Shown: positions 48,287 to 60,876, numbered from the stretch's first letter. The stretch is 64,000 nucleotides of DNA from Chaetomium olivaceum (GCA_039881045.1 JAYWVB010000023.1:474785-538784); one strand, 5' to 3'. The notes: a model not told the origin generated them from the sequence alone. Numbers and translations are program-made.

Positions 48287-51200
48287 GTTTTGTTTATGCC
48301 TGTTCTGGCCAAACACCCGGGCAGCGTGCCGGATGGGGGCCGAGAATGATGCAGAGAAGATATCTCGGGAGTCGAGCGGGACACAGCTGCGTTATTGACT
48401 AATAAAAAAATTGCCGGTGTCAATGGAGCAAAAGCCTTCGTAACTTTATAGGAATCGTCCAAGAAGAGACTGGCAGAAAGCTGCAGGGCGGAGTCCTGCG
48501 GAAGTGGGTGGTTTAATACGTGTTGGCGAAAGTGTCAATGAGTGGACCATTTTTGCTTCTCGCGGCACGATCATGACCTCAAAAGCTAGAAAGCTTGATT
48601 ATATTTGGAGCCCCTTTTCCCATCTGGGTAGCATTTTTGGACAGGGCATCGATTAGCCCAACCAGGGTCCCGGTGAGTGCTGAACCGGGTTGCGTGTGTC
48701 GTGAGGCGGCAGTCGTCGTTTGGCTTGCAGAATGCCGCCGTCAGTTGCGGTTTGGGGAAGGAGGGTATGTAGTGACCGTTGAGGGCCACCCGATGCCGCT
48801 TGGAATCTCGGGCCTTAGACGGTTCCCGTCGGCCAGAGAAAAGAACACTCTACAGCGTCGCAGTTGTCGCAAGCGCTTGCATTTGGTACAGTGCAAAGCG
48901 GCCGTGGCCTGTCGTTCCATCCCGCTTATTCATCTAATTTCAGATCGCCAAAGCATCCTCGGTCCGGTGCAGGTGGATTCCAACGTCTCTGAGCTGCCCC
49001 TGTCACATCGCCGTTGAGATTGGGTGCACTCTGATGTGCTCCCCCAGCAAGGAGAGGCCCGGCTGCCGGCTGCTTCGCTGTTGGCTCTGACAGAGGCTTG
49101 GCGCTGATCACGGCCTGGACCGCAGGCTTGTTGCGGCTTCTTTCGTTAGCGGGCTGGGAGCGCGAGAAGTGACAGGTCGAGGGGATTTGACATCAGCTGG
49201 GAAGGGAACAGATGTGAAGTGTGAATAGCCACCCCTCACAAGCTAGCGGACTATTCCGCTATATTTAGCATAGTTTATCGTCCCGTCTCTGGGCTGGCCT
49301 GTGGTTTGTGCCTCTGATCTGGTTTATTTTGCCAGAAGAGGACGGATCCCCACAGGTATCCCGCAGCCAAGGTTGAGCTCTGAGGTGTTCCTGCATGTGA
49401 CAATTTGCTTATTCCAGCGCATTCCAACTCTCAGAGTCGTGGGGAAAAAGCCGCCGCAAGACTCGAGAATTTCTTTTTTCTCCCAAACGGTGACCCCTTT
49501 CCACTTCCAGGAGTTTCGACCCCTTGACTGAGTAAATGAGCCCCCCCTGGAGACGTACCCGGGGATCCTAGGACCGGGCAACTCGGTGTCTTTGCCGGGC
49601 CAATGGCCGGTTCCTTGGCGGTCCCAAGAAGTCGTTAGCTCCGCCGTTAGCTTCGCCGAACGCCTGGGGGGACAGTCCCGCCAGAGTGGATTGTCGCCGG
49701 ATTGGATGTCATTCGCATCACACGCGCGATTCCGCAGAAGGAAAGGGCCCTAGGAATCGACCACAAACCGCCCAGAGAGGGCAAGCCGGAGGCGTTCCGT
49801 GTGGTGGTGTCGGGGATGTTGAGTGCCGGGGCTGTTACGCGGATGGAGCCGGAGACGGCAACGGCGGCAGCGGCAGGGTTAACTCAAAGCGGCCAGCGTG
49901 TCATCATCACCCTTGTCTTCGTTATGGGGAAGTCGCCGTTGTTTGCACATGGTCCTCGAAGAAGAGTGTGGCGGGTTTCAGGTCGGCGGTCAAGACGGGA
50001 AGTGGTTCAGAAACATAAAACAGATATTCCCAGAGTTATTGGCTGTTTGCTTTCTGGGCACTGGGGAAGTGTTTCCACCTTTCTACCCTTGTCCGGCGGC
50101 GCGGGATCTTGCTACCCGTTTTCGTTTTGAGCTTGGAGGGGAAAAGAGAAGAGATGAGGGAAGGGGAAAAAAATGAAATCGAAGACCGAAACGAACGAGT
50201 GAACACCTCATTATATGTTCCCTCTTTCCGCCAAAATGTTCTTATTTGTTAGATGGGATGGTACCGTGGGAGATTACGGGTGTCGTCGAACAAGCGTACT
50301 CTACGTGGCGGACCAGACGAATTGGGAGGAGTGTTTTTTTCTTGAGCGGCCACTTGACGAGAGCACTCGCTGTGCCGGCCGCAGGGGGAGATCTAAGGTA
50401 CAAATTAGGCAGTTTCGACCTGAGCTTGCCATCTTCAGAGACCAGGATAATTATGGCAGGTGCAGACCTGGAGGTACCTTCCTAAGGAAAAGTACCTCGG
50501 TACCTTAGGTATGGCACCTTGAAGGTTGCGGGGAGGGGTTAGGTACGGTAACTTCCAGGCTTCAATCTCTCACGCGGTCTCAGATAAATTTGAACCAGAC
50601 GGTGAGCTTGAGGAACCGGACACAAACATACTAGATACCTTGGTGCCCCAAACTCAAGTCTCTCAAAGCAACCGTCACTCGACGGAGCCACCAGGCCCTT
50701 GTCTGTAAGTCGAGCGACGATGAGCCTGTCTCGCCAGGGCAGCCCGGGACTTTTATTCTACAGCGTAACTTTCATAGCCCGGTTATTTACTTTAATGGTC
50801 TCCTAACTATACACTCAAACAATTTGGTTTCAGCACAAGCCCGTACCTAGAATGTGAACTCGAAATGGCGGGACGCTCAGGGTAGATTTGCATGGTGGAT
50901 TAGTTGAACCTCGGTTTCAACACGTTCAATGCCCTTTGTTATTCTAACATTGGCGCCAGAGCATCATCATAAGATAAGGCTCACGCTAATGTGTTCATAT
51001 TGGCACAGGTCAACCTCGCGGAATCCATTGCCGTGTAAATGGGTTGTTGGCAGGAGCTCAGGTAACTTGAAGCTGGTGAAGGTTTGGGGTGGTGACTAAG
51101 GTACCTAAGAGTAAAGGGTAATATTCTGGCTTGCGGCATCTTCCGAAGAGACGGGTAGAATGGGGGCAGGAAATATGGAATAAAAGGCGAGGAAAGGCGG

Positions 51201-51842
51201 ATCGATATGGAATCCCCGCCTCCGAGCCATTGGTTGAGGAGAGGACCTGACCCAGGGTACTTGTACGGTGAGCAGCCCGGTCAGCGTCAATGCTTTGCTG
51301 CAGGTCTTCCAAAAACGATACGACTTACCTAAGAAGAAGAAACAAGTGCCACGACTTCTAGCGCACATGATTTCAACAAAACAAGGAGCAAACCGGAGTT
51401 TGTAAGAAATAACCCTACCCATTGTTAATTCTTTGCTGTTCAACCTTCTGCTTCTTGCCAAGCTTATCAGCGAAGCGGGAACGGAGTCACGTGATACAGT
51501 TATTCGCCATTCCCGTTATGGCCCCAATTTCTTTCTCTGCCGCGTTCGCGCGTGCACGCGAAGCCATCACCACTTTTACGTCGTCGCCGAAACGCGATTT
51601 CAACTCGAAAGAAATCGCCAGCCCAACACAACACGCCGAACGATCAGTTCAGATCTCCCCAAACATTGCAACTCTTGCAGCACCATCAGTTGTTGCGATG
51701 CCTCCAGGTAAGCCCTTGGTCATCTCGAAATCCCGTTCCACCTGAACCTGCAAGTTGCGCCTCGGCTCGCCTTGTCACCAATCGGTCGAATTTTCGACAT
51801 TATCGCCTCTATACCATCACACGGGCTAGGCTTTTTCTGACG
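48287..51842. other. Long divergent intergenic region
   Basis: 3.6 kb between the polyQ gene and HP1 without a supported gene. The frame at 49702-50130 has no recognised domain. The words GGTACCT, CCTTAGGTA and AAGGTACCTAAG cluster at 50455-50530 and 51098-51112. A candidate non-canonical first exon of HP1 (ATGCCTCCAG, then GTAAGC) lies at 51698-51707. Confidence 0.4.
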
Positions 51843-52818
51843 ATGCCACCTGCAGCATTCAGCGACGACGAGGGCTCGGACGCCGGGGTCGCCCAGTCCT
51901 TCGCTAAGAAGCCCTCCCGAGGGAAGAACCCCGCCAAGTACCAGGGGTACCAGAAGATGACGACGCAGCATCAACAGACGAGAGGAATGGGGCTGCGGAG
52001 GGCGATGAAGAGGAGGAAGGGGATGACGACGATGAGGAGTTGGATGAAGAAGTGTACGAACCATGGGAACGACGAGGAACCCAATAGAGATTGCTGACAC
52101 CGATACCAGCTACGTGGTAGAGAATATCATGTCGCACATGATTGACAAAGTAAGGAATGGGCTCCGTGCTCGTCTAAGTTGGGTTACCGGCTAACGCGAG
52201 CAACAGGGGAAGCCACTTTTTGAGGTCAAGTGGGGGGGTACGAGAAGAAGTCTGACCGGACGTGGGAACCGGAAGAAAATCTAGTGTAGGATATTGGCTT
52301 GTTCACCAGCAGGAGGCACTTGCGCTGACCGTCCCTTCTAGCGACAACGCTTCAGATGCACTTAACGAGTATCTCCAGAGCATCGGCGGGCGAGAAAAGC
52401 TTTACGAGGACAGCGCCAATGCGCTAAAGACCAAGAAACGGGGCCGGCCATCATCTTCTACACCACAAGCGAGTGGGAAGCGGTCAAGGCGAAACGGAGA
52501 CCACCCAGCCGACGAGGAACCGCCGCTCAGCGCGAAGGCAGCGGTATGGAAGCCACCACCGGGTAGCTGGGAGGAACACATTGATCATCTGGATGCCTGC
52601 GAGGACGAGGTGTCGGGAAACCTCATGGTGTATCTCACATGGAAAAACGGGCACAAAACACAACATCCAACAAAGGTCATCTATCAAAGATGTCCGCAGA
52701 AGGTATGTTTCATGATGGCAGAGCTGCTTGGACAAACACTTACCGATTCCAGATGCTGCAATTTTACGAGCAGCACGTGAGGATCATTAAGAGGGAGTCT
52801 GACGCTGACTCTCTGTGA
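51843..52818 (+). CDS. hpo: Heterochromatin protein 1 (chromodomain / chromoshadow)
   Basis: HP1 binds H3K9-methylated nucleosomes and directs DNA methylation and silencing; the Neurospora orthologue is HPO. Five exons: 51843-52053, 52110-52149, 52207-52285, 52342-52702 and 52753-52818, 252 residues once two missing bases are allowed. The chromodomain reads EVYVVENIMSHMIDK, then GKPLFEVKWGG and TWEPEENL. The chromoshadow domain is WEEHIDHLDACEDE through LMVYLTWKNGHKTQHP to QFYEQHVRIIKRE. Between them is a basic hinge with KKRGRP. Breaks: about 51956 (one G, before an acidic Asp/Glu run) and the seven-G run at 52232-52238 that should be eight. An alternative upstream first exon (51698-51707) spliced to 51856 would give almost the same N-terminus. 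Confidence 0.9.
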
Positions 52819-54034
52819 GCCTGGGTCAGCGACAAATACCCAGATCGATCCATTTCCCGCACGGCAGGCTCTTCCCAAAGGCGCATTCTGAATTAGCGGC
52901 AGCGTCATCTAGACATCCTCGGCGCTCGGCCTCGAATTGCCCGGGGAAATATATCCGGTTTTCACTTCAACTTTTTGTTTTGTGCTGGTACCAAAGCGTT
53001 TGCAATTCGGGCCCATGGTTTCGAGTGAGTTCACCAAGGAAAGGGGATGTTGGCCGGGGATAGCCTCCCTCCTTTGTACGAAGTAGCGATAATTAATTTT
53101 GGATTCGTAGTTGGTGCTTTGCTCGACAAGACGAGGGGTCAATTCCACTGGAGAGTCAATGGCTTTATTAGGTACCGTCTCTTTTTAACACACCGTCCCA
53201 TGCATCAGCCTGTCTGGCGGCCATGACGCAGCCAACAACCTGTGGCAGTTCGCCAGATCGTGGAGCGCGACCTCCCCCTGATCCGAGATTCAGGGCTTGA
53301 CGTATCAGAGCCCGAGTTTACAGAAGGGGGCTGGGCTTGACCCACCAAAATGGCTTCGCACCCCTGTCTTTGCAGGGGTTGGCATCCAGCTCGCTGGCCC
53401 TGCCAGCCTTCTCTTTTATTGACTTTTTTGCAACAATCAGGTGGCGGGGCAACCACCTATTTTACGCGGGCGCCTGCTGGTCCCGCGCGAGGCGGCGTGC
53501 TGCCCAACTTGCGCTTGTATCTTGATCTGCAAACCCACCGGTCTTTTACGACGTTACGGACCTTGTCTTCTGGTTTTTGTTAGCTTGTTTGGACCTTTCC
53601 AGATCTTGCGACGACTTTTGACGGAACACGGCGTCTCTTTGCGCAACCTCGAACCCCGCAACCAACGGCGAGCTGCTTGCTGCTGTGAGCTTCTCCCTTT
53701 TATGGCTGTCATCCAAGCTTCTTGCAGCTAACGTCTGACAGATTCATCTCCAATTCCTGCCACAGTCCGACAGACTCAAGTTGTCGCCAAACTCGGAGCC
53801 CTAGCGCAATCCACGCCAGCTTCCACTTACACCACCGCTCAAATCTGCGGGCACAAGCATTGCCGTCGCCAACCGATCGGGATCAGACCAACGTTGCCCT
53901 GACGGTGCAGCTCGTCCCCGCCGTGCCACGAGCCGCTCCGCCGGCCCCTCCCACCCCGACAGCGCCCGCACCCCGCACCACACACAGAGACATAACGGGC
54001 GGCCCGGGCTGCGAGCCATAAGTTATCAGCAAGG
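52819..54034. other. Intergenic and probable 5' leader
   Basis: 1.2 kb between HP1 and the small membrane protein. The final 300 bases are C-rich and end with AGCAAGG before the ATG, as in a fungal leader. Overlapping short frames have no recognised domain. Confidence 0.4.
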
Positions 54035-54196
54035 ATGAAGCAAAACGATGTCATCGCGGTGATTATCATCGTCCTGTTTATCGTGCTAGCGCTCATCGCG
54101 TTCGGTATCTACCACCTCGTCAGCGTCGCGCGGCGGAATGTCCACGGCACAGTGACAACGTCGTCGAGCGGGAGCAGTGGTGATGACATGGCTTGA
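54035..54196 (+). CDS. Small single-pass membrane protein, 53 residues
   Basis: The frame starts MKQNDVIAV and has one strongly hydrophobic helix (about residues 5-28, VIIIVLFIVLALIAFGIYHL). It is followed by VARRN, which would place the C-terminus on the cytoplasmic side, and a Ser/Thr/Gly-rich tail ending GDDMA. It has a long C-rich leader and third positions mostly C or G like neighbouring genes, unlike chance frames. I do not recognise the family. It could also be the last exon of a longer gene, but no good acceptor gives an upstream frame. Confidence 0.55.
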   Translation: MKQNDVIAVIIIVLFIVLALIAFGIYHLVSVARRNVHGTVTTSSSGSSGDDMA

Positions 54197-55176
54197 TCGG
54201 TCACAACGTCGCGCTTCGGCGCAAACACAATTTTTTAATCTTTTTGGTCTACGCACTGCAAAAGCGGTCGGCAATTGGTACCTCACACTGATGCGCAAAC
54301 GCCTTCGTTTTCGCGGCGAGCGTTCGCTTGGTGAGCACTCGAAAAGGGGGTTGTTGGCGAACCGGGCCCCACATACACAAAGGGAATGGGACGGAATCCC
54401 CAATTTGACGGACATGAGACGGTGATGGGGTATCTAATGACGACATATGGGCGGACAATTGTCGTTGTTTCATCGGCATTGCATATATCACGGCGGGATG
54501 CACTTTTTTGGGTACACGGCGTTTTGGGCTCGTACAGTGGGGAGCGGGTTAAGGACGAATCAGGGGCACGTTTTGGAAGAGAGTATGAAGCGATGAGAAA
54601 TATGTGCGATATCCGTGCAAAGTAGGGGGGTCTTCATGTACAGGGTTATTTTTGTATACAGATATCCGTAGATGCTTCTCACGCTCTTATATGCAAGCGT
54701 GGTGATCAATTCAATGTTACAGTTGAATGGAACCCTTTCTCACAACGATGGCGCGAGTTAATGCATGCGGGGTTGCCAATCCCTCCGATACTTCGTCTGA
54801 GAGCTTGGCTTTGTGATGTGTTCGGGGTTGATGAGTAAGGACCTCTTCCACGGGGAGCAGATGGGAGAAAGGTTATACCCTTCCAATTTGTCAAAGGATG
54901 CAGCCCCTACGCCCTTCCTTCTTGACGAACCAGTGATTTGTCAGACGTGCGGCCGGGTCTCACCAACTTCAACATGTCACATAAAATGCCTACGGAATAG
55001 GCCAGAGAGGGACCTCGGTCAGTTTTCTGGACATTCTCATGAAATTTCCACATAGCTATCTCTCGCTGCTGCTTATCAGCGTAGCTCAGAGTACTACGAA
55101 CGCCAATCAACTACAATTCGAAGATTCCAGCTTTCTATCCCAATTCAACATTGTTGGCTACAAGAACCCCCCAACT
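54197..55176. other. Intergenic
   Basis: About 980 bases with no supported gene: 3' UTR of the small gene and promoter of the flavoprotein gene. In-frame codons upstream of 55177 (from 55039) are open but do not resemble the family. Confidence 0.4.
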
Positions 55177-57209
55177 ATGGCAACACTGCTGGACAACACC
55201 AATGGCTGGCATGCCGGCGAGCGTGCAGTCCACGCCCTCCTCAAAGTCCCCACGTCAGGCCGTCGGAACCCAACAACTGCCGGGTTACCTCCCTCCTATG
55301 CTCACCGCGTTGCTGTTTCCCCGATACTGGCCGTGGGCACGCTAGATGACGAGGGCCGGCCATGGACCACCATCTGGGCGGAGAACGTGGGTTCGCACGG
55401 TCGGTAGCCCAAGGCATTCTAGGTGTACAGAGTCTAGTCGACAAGGTTCATGATCCAGTGATGGAGGCCCTCCTGGGAAAGGCAGCCGACGGGGAAGTGG
55501 TTCAACCAGAAGATGGCAAAGTCATGAGTGCCCTGAGCGTGGATCTCGAGACTCGAGACCGCATCAAACTGGCGGGGAAGATGATGGTTGGGACTGTGAC
55601 AGGGCGGTCGGACAATAGCAGCATCGCCGAGACACAGCTTGCCATGATCGTCCAGGAGAGTCTGGGAAACTGCCCGAAGTATCTCAACATCAAGGATATC
55701 CGCGCCCATGTACCGTCACCACAACTGATCTCGCCGTCTTTGCCTCTTCCGGCAGAAGCATTGGCCCTGATCGAGCAGGCAGACATGTTTTTCCTGTCAT
55801 CCACCAACGGGCAGACCATGGACACCAACCACCGCGGTGGGCCAGCCGGCTTCGTCCGCGTCGTGAGCAACACACCAGACAGCGTCGAGCTCGCCTACCC
55901 GGAGTACTCCGGCAACCGCCTCTACCAAACCCTCGGCAACCTGCACACCAACCCCCTCATCGGCCTCGCCATCCCCGACTACACCACCTCCGACATCCTC
56001 TACCTCACCGGCTCCACGCAACTCCTCGTGGGCCCCGCCGCAGCCTCCCTCATGCCACACACCAATCTCGCCGTTAAAATCACCGTCCACGCCGCCCGCC
56101 TCGTCAAAGATGGCCTCCCCTTCCGCGGCACCCCCGGCGAGCCCAGCCCCTACAACCCACCCGTCCGGCGCCTCGCCAGCGAATCCTCCCTCCCAACCCC
56201 CCAACCCGGAACACCACCCGCCGCCACGCTCACGCTCACCCGGCGCGACCTGCTCACCCCAACCATCGCCCGCTTCACCTTCCTCCTCCGCCGCCGCCCA
56301 AACGGTCCCCAGAAACTAACCACCTGGCGCCCGGGGCAGCACATCACGCTCTCCTTCGCCGCCGAGCTGGACCTGGGCTACAGCCACATGCGCGAGTCCG
56401 ACCCGCAGAGCCTGAACGACGATTTCGTGCGCACTTTCACTATTTCCAACCCGCCACCGCCACCTCTTCCTTCTCCTCCAGGGGATGGCGATGATGGGAA
56501 GGTAACGGAAGGGGAGGGCCCGAGAGAGGAGGGGCAGGTTGCTGCTGCTGCTTCCACTGTGGAAGTGCAGTTGACGCTGCGGCGGCACGGGCCCGTGACG
56601 GGGTTGCTTTTCGCGCAGAGGCTGGGTGATGTGACGGTGCCGGGGTTGGAGGTGCCGGTGTTGGGGGTGGGTGGGGAGGAGCGGTTTCGGATTCCGGTGG
56701 CGGGTGCGGGTGCGGGTGCGGGTGCGGGTGCGGGTGATGGTACTGGGGCTGGGGTAGCGGCAGCGGCAGGGGGATGGAAGAAGTCCGTGTTTGTGGCGGG
56801 GGGGATTGGGATCACGCCGTTGCTGGCGCAGGCGCCGGGTTTGTTGGCTGGGGCCAGGGCTGCTAGTGGGAGTGGTGGAGGTGGAAGGGTTGAGGTGCTG
56901 TGGAGTTTGAGGGGGGAGGATCTGCCGCTGGCGGTGAATGTTTTTGAGGGGATTGAGGGGCTGGGAGAGGTGACGACGGTTTTTGTTACGGGTGGCGGTA
57001 AGGGCGGGATTGGGGAGGGGGTGGTTGAGAGTCTGAGGGAGTTGGGAGCGACTGTCGAGGTGAGGAGGATGGTAAAGGAGGATTTGCTTGCAGTGCGGGA
57101 TACTGCAAGGGGGACCAAGTATTTTGCTTGTGCAAGTCCCGGGATGCTTAAGTCGGTGGTGGACTGGCTTGGGGATGAAGAGGTTGTGCTTGAGAGTTTT
57201 GAGTACTGA
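55177..57209 (+). CDS. PNPOx-like FMN domain fused to FAD/NAD(P) reductase module
   Basis: An intronless gene of about 677 residues once one missing G is allowed at about 55376 (WGGERGF). The N-terminal half is a pyridoxamine-5'-phosphate-oxidase-like flavin domain (ILAVGTLDDEGRPWTTIW; MFFLSSTNG; NTPDSVELAYPEYSGNRLYQ; NLHTNPLIGLAIPDY). The C-terminal half is ferredoxin-reductase-like: WRPGQHITLSF, RTFTISNPP for FAD, FVAGGIGITPLLAQ for NAD(P) and a terminal YFACASPGMLKSVVDWL. No plant-type 2Fe-2S centre follows. Such fusions occur in fungi and bacteria as uncharacterised oxidoreductases. A GCGGGT hexamer repeat codes Ala-Gly at 56701-56736. Codon third positions are C to about 56400 and G later. 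Confidence 0.85.
56701..56736 (+). repeat. CGGGTG hexamer repeat, six units
   Basis: Six perfect CGGGTG units coding alternating Gly-Ala within a loop of the reductase module; likely length-variable. Confidence 0.9.
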
Positions 57210-58624
57210 TGGCGTGGTGTTTAGTGTTTGGTTCAGGGGCTAGGAGGTGTTTACTTGGACGAGAAAACCGGTCACAGTCCCTGGTAGTTTACACCGCGAT
57301 ACACATTTTGACCTTCACATTGCAATATTGGACACATGTTCAAATCCTCGTCTTCAAAAAAGATTAAACTCTAGATATATGATAAAGTTGGGCATGATTT
57401 CCCTACTCGTTGTTCGGTATTATGTTCTGGTACAGTTACGCAAGCCGTTCTGTGAAGGCATTCCGAAATCGGGGCGCACCGGCTTCAAAGCGAACTCTCA
57501 AGCTTGAAGCCTAGGCACTGTACCAAGCCTCGCTCCCACTTTGTCCGACACAACTGATATTTAGCCGGGATCTCCGGGCTTTGATCGGTCCTCTGTTGCA
57601 TTTCGTGTCTGTACAAGGTAGCAGATGCACAGACAGACGCGTCCGGAGATGCATGTGTAACCCTCGCCAGCAGGCGACGTTCGGCCCCGCCCGCCCTTTG
57701 CTAGGCCTTGGCCCGAATGCACTGTGGGGGACGCCGGATCACGGTACCCTCGACGCCACGGGGACAACCTGAAAAGTGTTACAAGTCCGACGTGGGAGGC
57801 CTCGAGGTTGGCACATGTGAAACCTGTAAGAATTGTCAGAGCTGATGAATTGACAAAGTTGTTTAGAGATGCATAAGTTTATCCAGATTGAGAGTTCCGA
57901 GGTTTGAGAGCTCCTCAATTTGTAGCAATCCTGCGCTGCGTTGCTTATCCGTTTCCGTTCGAGAACATCTTGCGCAGCCTAGGGCCTGGCACAAGGGATT
58001 GTGAAACCAGACGGGACCAACATCTGGGCCGCCCAGGTCGACGGGCTCCTATCAATAGCGATTTTCGGTGCATTTTGCAACAGACTGACATTGCGCGAGC
58101 TCAAGAGTGGGTTGCGTCTTTTTAGCCCACGCGTTAACTCCGGCAGCGGACACTGAGAAGCCCTGGTCGTTGCAGACAAATTGATAAAATAATTGAGTGA
58201 GCTCCGCGATTGAATCTTTTAGGCCCCCGCGTTAGTGGCTGAATAAGTGAAAGGGCCGCCCCCCCATCCCACCTCTCTGCCTGGCCCACCCCTCGTCACC
58301 TTCAACATCTACAAAACCCCGTCTCTCAACAAATCCATAATCCATACTGCGCGGACTTCTCTACCGAACCGACGACATCATTAGCAATCGCATCCTAACA
58401 ACCGCCCTTTCGATTGGTACCTTCCTGTGCCGGGTTTCGGCGACAACTCGACTCAGATAACCGATCAGCTCCGTCCTGCTCGGCATCGCTCGACCGCGCT
58501 GCCCCGCATAACTACCCGGAACAGTCGCTTGTGACTGACCCAACCTTCCGCTGCGTCACCGATCACGCGGCAATCCTCAAACCTCGACATTTCGCGACGT
58601 CGCAACCCACTGGATAGTCCCAAA
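57210..58624. other. Intergenic
   Basis: 1.4 kb without a supported gene. The last 350 bases before the NMN adenylyltransferase start are C-rich leader-like sequence with pyrimidine runs. Confidence 0.4.
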
Positions 58625-59804
58625 ATGACCGCTGGCACTATCGATTCAGGCACACAGACACCAACCGCGCCCATGGGGCCGACCCTCGATGGCGCACAGG
58701 CGCCTTATACCTTCCCGACCCAGAAGTTGAAGCGCCGCATGACACAGCCGGGAAAGACGCCGCTGGTGCTGGTCGCCTGTGGTTCATTCTCTCGTACGTA
58801 CTCGGTGCCGCCGGCATACCTATGGCCTATTGCAATTTGGCTGACAGACACTATGCTAAGCGATCACCTATCTGCACCTCCGCATGTTCGAAATGGCGGG
58901 CGACTTTGTGCGGTTCAATACCGACTTTGAAGTTTGCGCCGGATACTTGTCGCCGGTATGTCCGGGGAATACATCCCAAAGGGGGGGCATAAATGAAACG
59001 AGGGCTGACGGGGGCTGTCACAGGTCAGCGACGCTTACAAGAAGGTGGGGCTTGCGCCGGGCTCCCACAGGGTCAACATGTGCGGCCGGGCCGTTGAGCA
59101 ATCGCCCTGGCTCATGGTTGACCCCTTTGAAACGGTGAATTGCGACGAGAACGGTGAGCCGCAATATGTCCCTACGGCCAAGGTCTTGCGCCACTTCGAC
59201 CACGAAATCAACACGGTGCTGGGAGGCATTGAGGGCCCCGATGGGCAGATGAAGAAGGCCCGGATAGCGCTTCTAGCTGGTACGTCGAACATCACTCGAA
59301 CGAACATAAAATGTTGCTGACATTCAATTCCTAGGCGCCGACTTGGTTATGTCGATGGGTAGGTTGTGCAGAGGGCCGGGTTTTAGAAACATTCAACTAA
59401 CGTGCACTAGGGGAGCCTGGGCTTTGGGCGCCAAAGGATCTGGACACGATTCTCGGATCGTACGGCGCTTTCATCATTGAGCGCTCGGGGACTGACATCG
59501 ATGAAGCCCTGGCCTCGCTTAGGCAATACGAAAACAACATCTGGGTTATCAGCCAAGTCATCCAGAACGACATCAGCTCCACAAAGGTTCGCCTGTTCTT
59601 GAAGAAGGATCTCAGTGTCCGGTACCTGATTCCCGATCCTGTTGTCGAGGTTTGGCATACCCCCCAGTGTTAGTTTGAGCATTCACTCACCCATCACAGT
59701 ACATTGACGAGCACGGGCTGTTCTCCGAGTCTGCCGCAAAGTCCCGGAGCCGGACACCGGATATTGGCCCCGGGCCTTCCAACTCTAAGTCTATCAAGGG
59801 CTGA
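58625..59804 (+). CDS. NMA1: Nicotinamide/nicotinate mononucleotide adenylyltransferase
   Basis: Joins NMN or NaMN with ATP to make NAD+ or deamido-NAD in the nucleus or cytosol. Six exons: 58625-58793, 58861-58955, 59024-59279, 59335-59358, 59411-59649 and 59700-59804, giving 295 residues with no break. The nucleotidyltransferase motif is VACGSFSPITYLHLRMFEMA, crossed by intron 1, and the second ATP motif is ISSTKVR. Also typical are GYLSPVSDAYKK and RVNMCGRAVEQSPWLMVDPF. Exon 4 is only 24 nt (GADLVMSM). The tail after YIDEHGLF is Ser/Pro-rich and not part of the fold. It matches Nma1/Nma2; symbol is by family. Confidence 0.94.
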
Positions 59805-60876
59805 GTGAGTTGAACGCTCTGGTACAGCGGACAACGATCAGAACCGGTGATAGAATTGGGATGCGCATCGGGAGAAACCCGCGCAGAGACTAGACCAGCA
59901 ACCCATCGGTTCCGGGCGGCAGCGACCCGTCGACGCGCAGCAACTGTAGTGCCTCGCCCGGACGTTGAGATACCCCGATACATGTCATCAGAGGCGTTGG
60001 GAGTTTTGGAGAGATGCGAGAGGCCTGGTCCTCGGCTACGCTTCGCGCCACTGGCATCTTGCTGAGGCAGTGTCAAGCGCGCTAGGATCCTTTTCGGACG
60101 TCCTGCTAGAAGAGCGGCGTCCTGTTTCATTCCACGATTGGTCATAGACACTTTTTTGTAGTAAGGGGGCGGGTAATGAATCCTGACTGACGATCGCCGA
60201 CGTCTTGCGATGACATCATTCGGCAACTGTTGCGTTCGCATGTGCGTGCCGAGTGCCCTGGATTGGTTGTGCCCAGCGGAGGGTCGGCATGGCAGGGCAG
60301 ATGGTACTGTGGCTTGCATGGTGCAGCGGACGGGAGCATGCAAATGCCCGTAATGCCGTCCCCAGCCCATTGGGTCGGGTCGGTGGCTGGGCCGCCAGTT
60401 TAGCCGTCCTCTTGCGTTGCTTGACATGTATCATGATGGTTGCTGAGCTAATGTGAGAGGGTGGGCCATTCGGAAGGATCATTAGGATTGGTAATTATTC
60501 ATCCTGTTCCTTCATAACTTTTAAGATGAAATAAGCTGCTTACTCTAGCTGGAGCGTCATCGCAGCCAACGGTGGGTATCCCACCACCCTAAATAGACTA
60601 CTCGAAAGAAAAGTAAAATCAAGAAAAGAAAACAGATGGACGAACTGGGCAGAAGATGTCAACTAAAAATATCGAGTGACAGAAAGAGTAGATGGAGTAG
60701 AATACAATTCCTTTTGGCTTCGGGATGCCTCTCACTCCGTTCCTCGAGTTGAGGTTTAGTCGATACTTATCCATATACATTTGGGGGTCTGGCTTTTTGA
60801 TACCCATCGGTGCCTACCCATGAACATCCCACCTTACACATCAACCTAACCGCATCTTACACACATTAACCCTAAC
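59805..60876. other. Convergent intergenic region
   Basis: 1.07 kb between the stop codons of the adenylyltransferase (+) and the hydrolase-fold gene (-). No supported gene. It holds the two 3' UTRs and a patch of AAAGAAAAG-type purine sequence near 60605. Confidence 0.4.

Noticed and set aside
49702..50130. 142-codon + strand frame
   Set aside because: No family resemblance; composition not like neighbouring genes.
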